From Stakelama portus (lineage in GTDB: Bacteria; Pseudomonadota; Alphaproteobacteria; Sphingomonadales; Sphingomonadaceae), in assembly GCF_003171655.1 (NCBI RefSeq), contig NZ_QFZL01000004.1, forward strand, positions 62,001-126,000: 64,000 nt of DNA, written 5' to 3'. The notes beneath the pieces are model-generated. The model was not told the origin of the DNA and ran no database searches. It worked only from the letters and a program-made list of their open reading frames with translations. How positions within the stretch are numbered: the stretch's first letter is position 1; each line of letters opens with the position of its first letter. A program made the translations under genes and the position numbers. Positions 60,489-64,000 of this stretch are shown here, piece after piece.

Positions 60489-60856
60489 TGTGGAAATTGC
60501 TATCATTGCCGCTTCTGATGGGCTCGCCAGCTGTAGCGCAGGACGTGCGGCAGTTTGATCTGGTATGCACGGCGGATGACGTTTCGATGCGGTATCGGAT
60601 CGATCTGGACCGGAATGAGTGGTGCGTTCGGGATTGTCATCAAGTGCGCACGATCGCGAACGTTACCAGCGGAGTAATCACGCTTTATCGCGAACTTCCC
60701 GTCCGACCTAATTTTACTGACGCCTACACTGAGATCAATCGCCTGACCGGTGAATGGCGCTGGTATCACAAAAGTGCCCGGTCAATGAACGCAATGGATC
60801 ACCGCGGGCAGTGTGATGCTGCGAGTTTCAGCGGATTTCCTCCGGCGCGGTTTTGA
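60488..60856 (+). CDS. Secreted protein, accessory (moron) gene
   Basis: A 122-residue protein with a signal peptide (MWKLLSLPLLMGSPAVAQDV) and a small domain containing FDLVCTADDVSMRYRIDLDR, EWCVRDCHQVRTIANVTSGV and GEWRWYHKSARSMNAMDHRG, with four Cys in the mature part. The pattern resembles small chromosomal exported proteins rather than virion components. Start overlaps the preceding stop by 1 bp, so the two form a pair. Confidence 0.7.
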   Translation: MWKLLSLPLLMGSPAVAQDVRQFDLVCTADDVSMRYRIDLDRNEWCVRDCHQVRTIANVTSGVITLYRELPVRPNFTDAYTEINRLTGEWRWYHKSARSMNAMDHRGQCDAASFSGFPPARF

Positions 60857-60902
60857 GGCCAGAGCGATAGGCAAGGAGCCTTTCGGCTGAAGATCGGCCA
60901 GA

Positions 60903-61094
60903 CTATCCGTTGCACGCGCATCCGCGCGGTTGGCGGCAGGTCCGGTCGCGGGCGATGCAGGAATTGCCGCAGGCCTTGCCGCGTCGGCATATTTTGCAGC
61001 AGGGTTCAGATGTGCTCGCAAAAGTGGCGTTGCAGGGCTGAATTGTTGAAGGTCCGACAGCAAGTATTGCGAGCGAAAGTGCAAGTTTCAACAT
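60903..61094 (-). CDS. Small Cys-rich secreted protein on the opposite strand
   Basis: A 63-residue protein read against the late operon. The ATG at 61094 follows GGGAGGGACTC, a strong ribosome site. MLKLALSLAILAVGPSTIQP is a signal peptide; the mature part has nine Cys or more in a dense pattern: CCKICRRGKACGNSCIARDR then TCRQPRGCACNG. This CCK(x)C..GKACG.SCI......C....GCAC motif recurs in small exported proteins of many bacteria. Opposite orientation implies its own promoter and possible expression in the lysogen. Confidence 0.7.
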   Translation of the reverse strand: MLKLALSLAILAVGPSTIQPCNATFASTSEPCCKICRRGKACGNSCIARDRTCRQPRGCACNG

Positions 61095-61159
61095 GAGTCC
61101 CTCCCTATTTCAGGGCAGCATTGTCTTTGAATAGGCTGGAGGAGTCTAGGTTTTCGTCA

Positions 61160-61187
61160 GGGCCGTCCCGTTGGGGCGGCCCTTTTT
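61160..61187 (+). terminator. Intrinsic terminator before the tape measure
   Basis: GGGCCGTCCC (61160-61169) pairs with GGGGCGGCCC (61173-61182, one G bulged/mismatched) and is followed by TTTTT. It faces rightward transcription between the moron genes and the tape-measure gene. Confidence 0.75.
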
Positions 61188-61203
61188 GCTTTGGAGGTGC
61201 CCG

Positions 61204-64000
61204 ATGGACGACGGTTCGCCAGCTTTGGAAGTTGGCTTCGCGATCGACACGGGTGGTTCCTATCAGGAACTGTTGCAGCTGCAGGAGCTGATGGGTTCTG
61301 CGGAAGCGAAGATGGTGGCCGAGGCGGCGAACATCGAACGCGCCACCGGGAGCATGGTCAAACTGGGTGGCGCTGCTGCCGAATTTCAGGCTTTCAGCAG
61401 CGCCGCAACGCGCGAGTTGCAGGCGATCAATCGCGAAAAGGCGAATACGGATCGAGCGGGTGAACGGCTGATCAAGCAGTTGGAACGCGAAGCCGCTGCA
61501 TTGGGGCAGACGCGTGATCAGATGCGTGATGCCAAGGTGGAGGCGATTGCGCTCGCGGCCGCTGAACAAGGCAATGCGGATCTTGCTGACCGACTGCAGT
61601 TCGCGTCGCGGCAACGCGCGATTGCAGCAGAGAATGCGGCGCAGGCAGAAGCGCAGGCGGCGGCGCGGGCCGTGGCCGCGAAAAATGCCGAAGTGGCAGC
61701 GGCAGAGCGACTGGCGCGGGAGCATAAGATGCTGGCCGATGCGGTGCAGGCATCGCGCGCGGCGCAGGAGGCCGATGCTGTTGCCGCCGAGCGGCTGCGC
61801 GCGTCGACCGATCCCCTGTATGCCATCACGCAGCGGCTGAATGCCGAACTGGCGGAAAGCACGCGCCTGTATCACGGCGGTACGATCGGCGCCGAAGAAT
61901 ATGCGCATCAACAGGCCGTATTGCAGGGGCGGCTTGAGGATGTGGGGCAGCAACAGCGGATGCTGAACCAAGGTTTGGGCGGGTTGGGTGCGACCGGCAA
62001 GTTGACCGGGTTTCACATGCAGAATCTGGCGTTCCAGTTCCAGGATATCGGGCTGGGCATGTTCGCAGCGGCGCAGAGTGGCGCGCCGCTGCGCATGGTG
62101 CTGACGACAATGATCCAGCAGGGATCGCAGATTTACGGGATCATGGGACAGGCCGGAGTGGGGTTCCGGGAAGTGGGTGCAGCAGCAGCCGACATGTCGA
62201 AAAAATTGCTGCTGGCGACGGTAGCCAACCCAGCTTTGATGGGAATCGCTGGTGCCGCTGCAGTCGCAGCCGGAGCAATCGCGCTGTTGAACCATGCCGC
62301 GAATGACGACGCAGACATGAAGGTATATGCCAAGTCGCTAGGTCTGACGGCTGCAGAGATCCGGAAGCTCGACAATCTTACCGTCACCTGGGGTGACACG
62401 ACCAAGGCGGTTTTTCAGGTCGCCGGAGAGGCGATCTGGGACGCAATCGGCCCGAACGTGACGGATGTGAAGGATGCGATTGGCGACTTCTTCAGCAGCG
62501 CGATGGACCAAGGCAAGGCGTTCGGCAATTTCCTGATCCAGGTGAGTGTTGCCACATTCAAGACGTTTCGCAAGAACTGGTCGAGCCTGCCGGAGGTGCT
62601 GGGCGATCTGTTTTTCAGTGCAGTCAACGCCGCCATCGATGCAATAAATTTGATGCTGAGAAAGGCGATCGAAGGGCTGAACTGGCTGATCGCGCAGGCG
62701 AACAAGATATTGCCGGACGCATGGGCATTGCCCGAGCTGACCGCGCCGCAGATCGAGCGCGCGGCAAATCAATATGCCGGTGCAGCACGGAAAATGGCCG
62801 ATAGCTGGAGCGAGGAATTCAAGGCGGCCGAACGTGATTATATCGGGGATTTCGCCTCCGTAGTTTCGGAAAGGGCGCGCCAGAATGCACGTGATCGCAT
62901 ACGCGCGCAGGCTGAGGAAAAGGGGTATCTGGACCCGAGCTCGACTCGCGCTCGGCTGTCAGCGGAAGAGCGGGCCTATCAGAATGCAGTGAAAGCGGCG
63001 CGGGAATATGCTGCGGCGCAGCAGGAAGAGGCCGACAAGATCGGCCTGAGCGCGCGGGCGTTGCGTGAATATGCCGATGCGGCGGCGATCGCTGCGGCGC
63101 CGACAGAGGCGCTGAAACAGGCGATCCGCGATGCCGCGGCAGTGCGCGAAGCGGCCTATGGCCGGCAAAGCGCGGTGGATTTCGACAAGAATGTGATGCA
63201 GCCGCTGCGCGATGAGCTGGCGCTATACGGCCTGATCGGCCCGGCGCGTGATCAGGCGGCGCTGGCGCTGGAGAAGGAAGCATTCATCGCCCAGCATATG
63301 GATGATGGGATCGCGACGGCGACGGCGCGCTGGGAAGAATATTACGCCGCGAAAAGCGCATTGATCGCGCGGGACGCGGCGGCGGAGCGCGAAGTCGAGA
63401 CGATCCGGCGGATCCGCGAGGAAATGGACCGGTTGATCGATGCGGTCGAACGGAGCGGAGACGCATTTGCGCGGGCATTCGGGCAAGGCGGCGATGCGAT
63501 CAACGAATCGATGCGTGCGCTGATCCAATACAGCGAAACACGAAAATATTGGCTGGGCGAGCTTGCGAAAGATAATATCGACGAGGCGCGGTACGCTCGC
63601 GAGAACGCCGCCGCCCAGATCGCGTTTTACGGCGACCTGTCCGAAGCCGCGCAGGGGTTTTTCCGCGAGGGAACGGCGGGATATCAAGCCCTGCAGAAGG
63701 CCGAGCAGACGTTTCGCGCGATCCAGTTCGCATTGTCGGTGCGCGCCATTGCGCAGGATGCGATCGAAACCGGGGCTTCGCTGGCGAACAGCGCGGCGCG
63801 GACGGCGAAGCATGCGGTGGAAGCAGTGGTCAAGGCGATCAGCAGCCTGCCATTCCCGCTGAACCTGGCCGCCGGGGCGGCAACGGCTGCGGCGATCGCA
63901 TCGCTGGGCGTATCGATCGGCGGCGCATTCGGCGGCGGTGGCTCCCAGTCCGAGCCCAGCAACACCGGCACGGGCACGGTGTTCGGCGATCCGACGGCGC
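61204..64000 (+). CDS. Tail tape measure protein, partial at right edge
   Basis: An uninterrupted frame of 932 codons running off the window. It begins MDDGSPALEVGFAIDTGGSY after TGGAGGTG. Long Ala/Glu/Gln-rich coiled coils (residues 60-230) precede a hydrophobic stretch at about 335-365 (LATVANPALMGIAGAAAVAA) and further helices with Trp-containing turns (FRKNWSSLPEVLGDLFFSAV, IEGLNWLIAQANKILPDAWA). This is the usual tape-measure composition; its length sets tail length. A Gly/Ser-rich part near the edge (GGAFGGGGSQSEPSNTG) suggests the C-terminus is close. Confidence 0.9.
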   Translation, partial: MDDGSPALEVGFAIDTGGSYQELLQLQELMGSAEAKMVAEAANIERATGSMVKLGGAAAEFQAFSSAATRELQAINREKANTDRAGERLIKQLEREAAALGQTRDQMRDAKVEAIALAAAEQGNADLADRLQFASRQRAIAAENAAQAEAQAAARAVAAKNAEVAAAERLAREHKMLADAVQASRAAQEADAVAAERLRASTDPLYAITQRLNAELAESTRLYHGGTIGAEEYAHQQAVLQGRLEDVGQQQRMLNQGLGGLGATGKLTGFHMQNLAFQFQDIGLGMFAAAQSGAPLRMVLTTMIQQGSQIYGIMGQAGVGFREVGAAAADMSKKLLLATVANPALMGIAGAAAVAAGAIALLNHAANDDADMKVYAKSLGLTAAEIRKLDNLTVTWGDTTKAVFQVAGEAIWDAIGPNVTDVKDAIGDFFSSAMDQGKAFGNFLIQVSVATFKTFRKNWSSLPEVLGDLFFSAVNAAIDAINLMLRKAIEGLNWLIAQANKILPDAWALPELTAPQIERAANQYAGAARKMADSWSEEFKAAERDYIGDFASVVSERARQNARDRIRAQAEEKGYLDPSSTRARLSAEERAYQNAVKAAREYAAAQQEEADKIGLSARALREYADAAAIAAAPTEALKQAIRDAAAVREAAYGRQSAVDFDKNVMQPLRDELALYGLIGPARDQAALALEKEAFIAQHMDDGIATATARWEEYYAAKSALIARDAAAEREVETIRRIREEMDRLIDAVERSGDAFARAFGQGGDAINESMRALIQYSETRKYWLGELAKDNIDEARYARENAAAQIAFYGDLSEAAQGFFREGTAGYQALQKAEQTFRAIQFALSVRAIAQDAIETGASLANSAARTAKHAVEAVVKAISSLPFPLNLAAGAATAAAIASLGVSIGGAFGGGGSQSEPSNTGTGTVFGDPTA

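Larger units (their letters stand above)
33978..64000. mobile_element. Temperate siphophage-type prophage, left part
   Basis: The element starts inside the tRNA-Val gene and continues to the window edge. Gene order is lambdoid: integrase and excisionase at the left end, a leftward operon, a repressor with operators on both sides, a rightward replication operon, then HK97-type packaging, head, connector and tail genes. Every expected module up to the tape measure appears intact, without frameshifts other than the programmed tail-chaperone slip, so the prophage may be functional. The attachment core is probably within TCTCGTTTACACCGAGA (33961-33977). Confidence 0.9.

Overview
The window is GC-rich chromosomal DNA from an alphaproteobacterium, almost certainly a sphingomonad. 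This rests on a CcrM-type GANTC methyltransferase, a split pntAA/pntAB/pntB transhydrogenase, a PdeM nuclease, a FolP with a long N-terminal extension, and short CTTCGACA...CTCAG repeats typical of sphingomonad genomes. Positions 1-33.9 kb are ordinary chromosome. From 33.98 kb to the right edge lies a temperate siphophage-type prophage that runs out of the window inside its tape-measure gene.

Chromosomal part. 0.1-1.6 kb: two DUF2807 envelope proteins. 1.6-8.2 kb, minus strand: pdeM, a lipoprotein, an M20 dipeptidase, a nitrilase homologue lacking its catalytic Cys, era, a repeat-flanked GIY-YIG gene, rnc and lepB. 8.3-10.3 kb: pgi and a PhnA-domain protein. 10.3-14.2 kb: a lipoprotein, a 264-bp MITE-like element, gor, two TonB-C-like secreted proteins and a second copy of the gor 3' end. 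14.2-18.6 kb: a dicarboxylate/amino-acid symporter, glmM, a 49-residue small gene, a DUF1272 protein, and a divergent MarR/membrane-protein pair with a dyad between them. 18.8-25.5 kb: a ThiD-VOC fusion, rnhB, a lipoprotein, an M28 peptidase, a SPASM-first radical SAM protein, and ccrM behind two perfect DnaA boxes and four GANTC sites. 25.6-33.9 kb: folP, a sigma-54 response regulator, an aa3-oxidase subunit IV, the pnt operon with a lipoprotein gene inserted, a membrane protein and a winged-helix regulator.

Prophage. The left end cuts a tRNA-Val(TAC) gene in the anticodon arm. The leftward early operon (40.6 to 34.4 kb), mostly ATGA-coupled, holds small membrane and zinc proteins, an Ala-rich repeat protein, a DUF4326 protein, a large C5-cytosine methyltransferase, an excisionase-like protein and the tyrosine integrase. 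A LexA-like repressor (40.7-41.4 kb) is bracketed by four matching 18-bp operators. The rightward operon runs Cro-like regulator, small regulators, DksA-like zinc finger, methyltransferase, CHC2/Toprim primase, tandem GapR-like protein, SF3 helicase, an iteron-like region, HNH, terminase, portal, protease, capsid, connectors and tail tube. It continues with a tail chaperone that has a lambda-type GGGAAAC slippery site, a three-gene accessory (moron) cassette and the tape measure.

The most notable signals are the ccrM control region, the phage operator set, the G/GT frameshift, the moron cassette with a reverse-strand Cys-rich secreted protein, the gor-tail duplication, the repeat-flanked GIY-YIG gene and the candidate origin iterons. 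I saw no rRNA, no CRISPR array and no clear dedicated defence island. Nothing here is proven to be a new system; the findings give specific tests.
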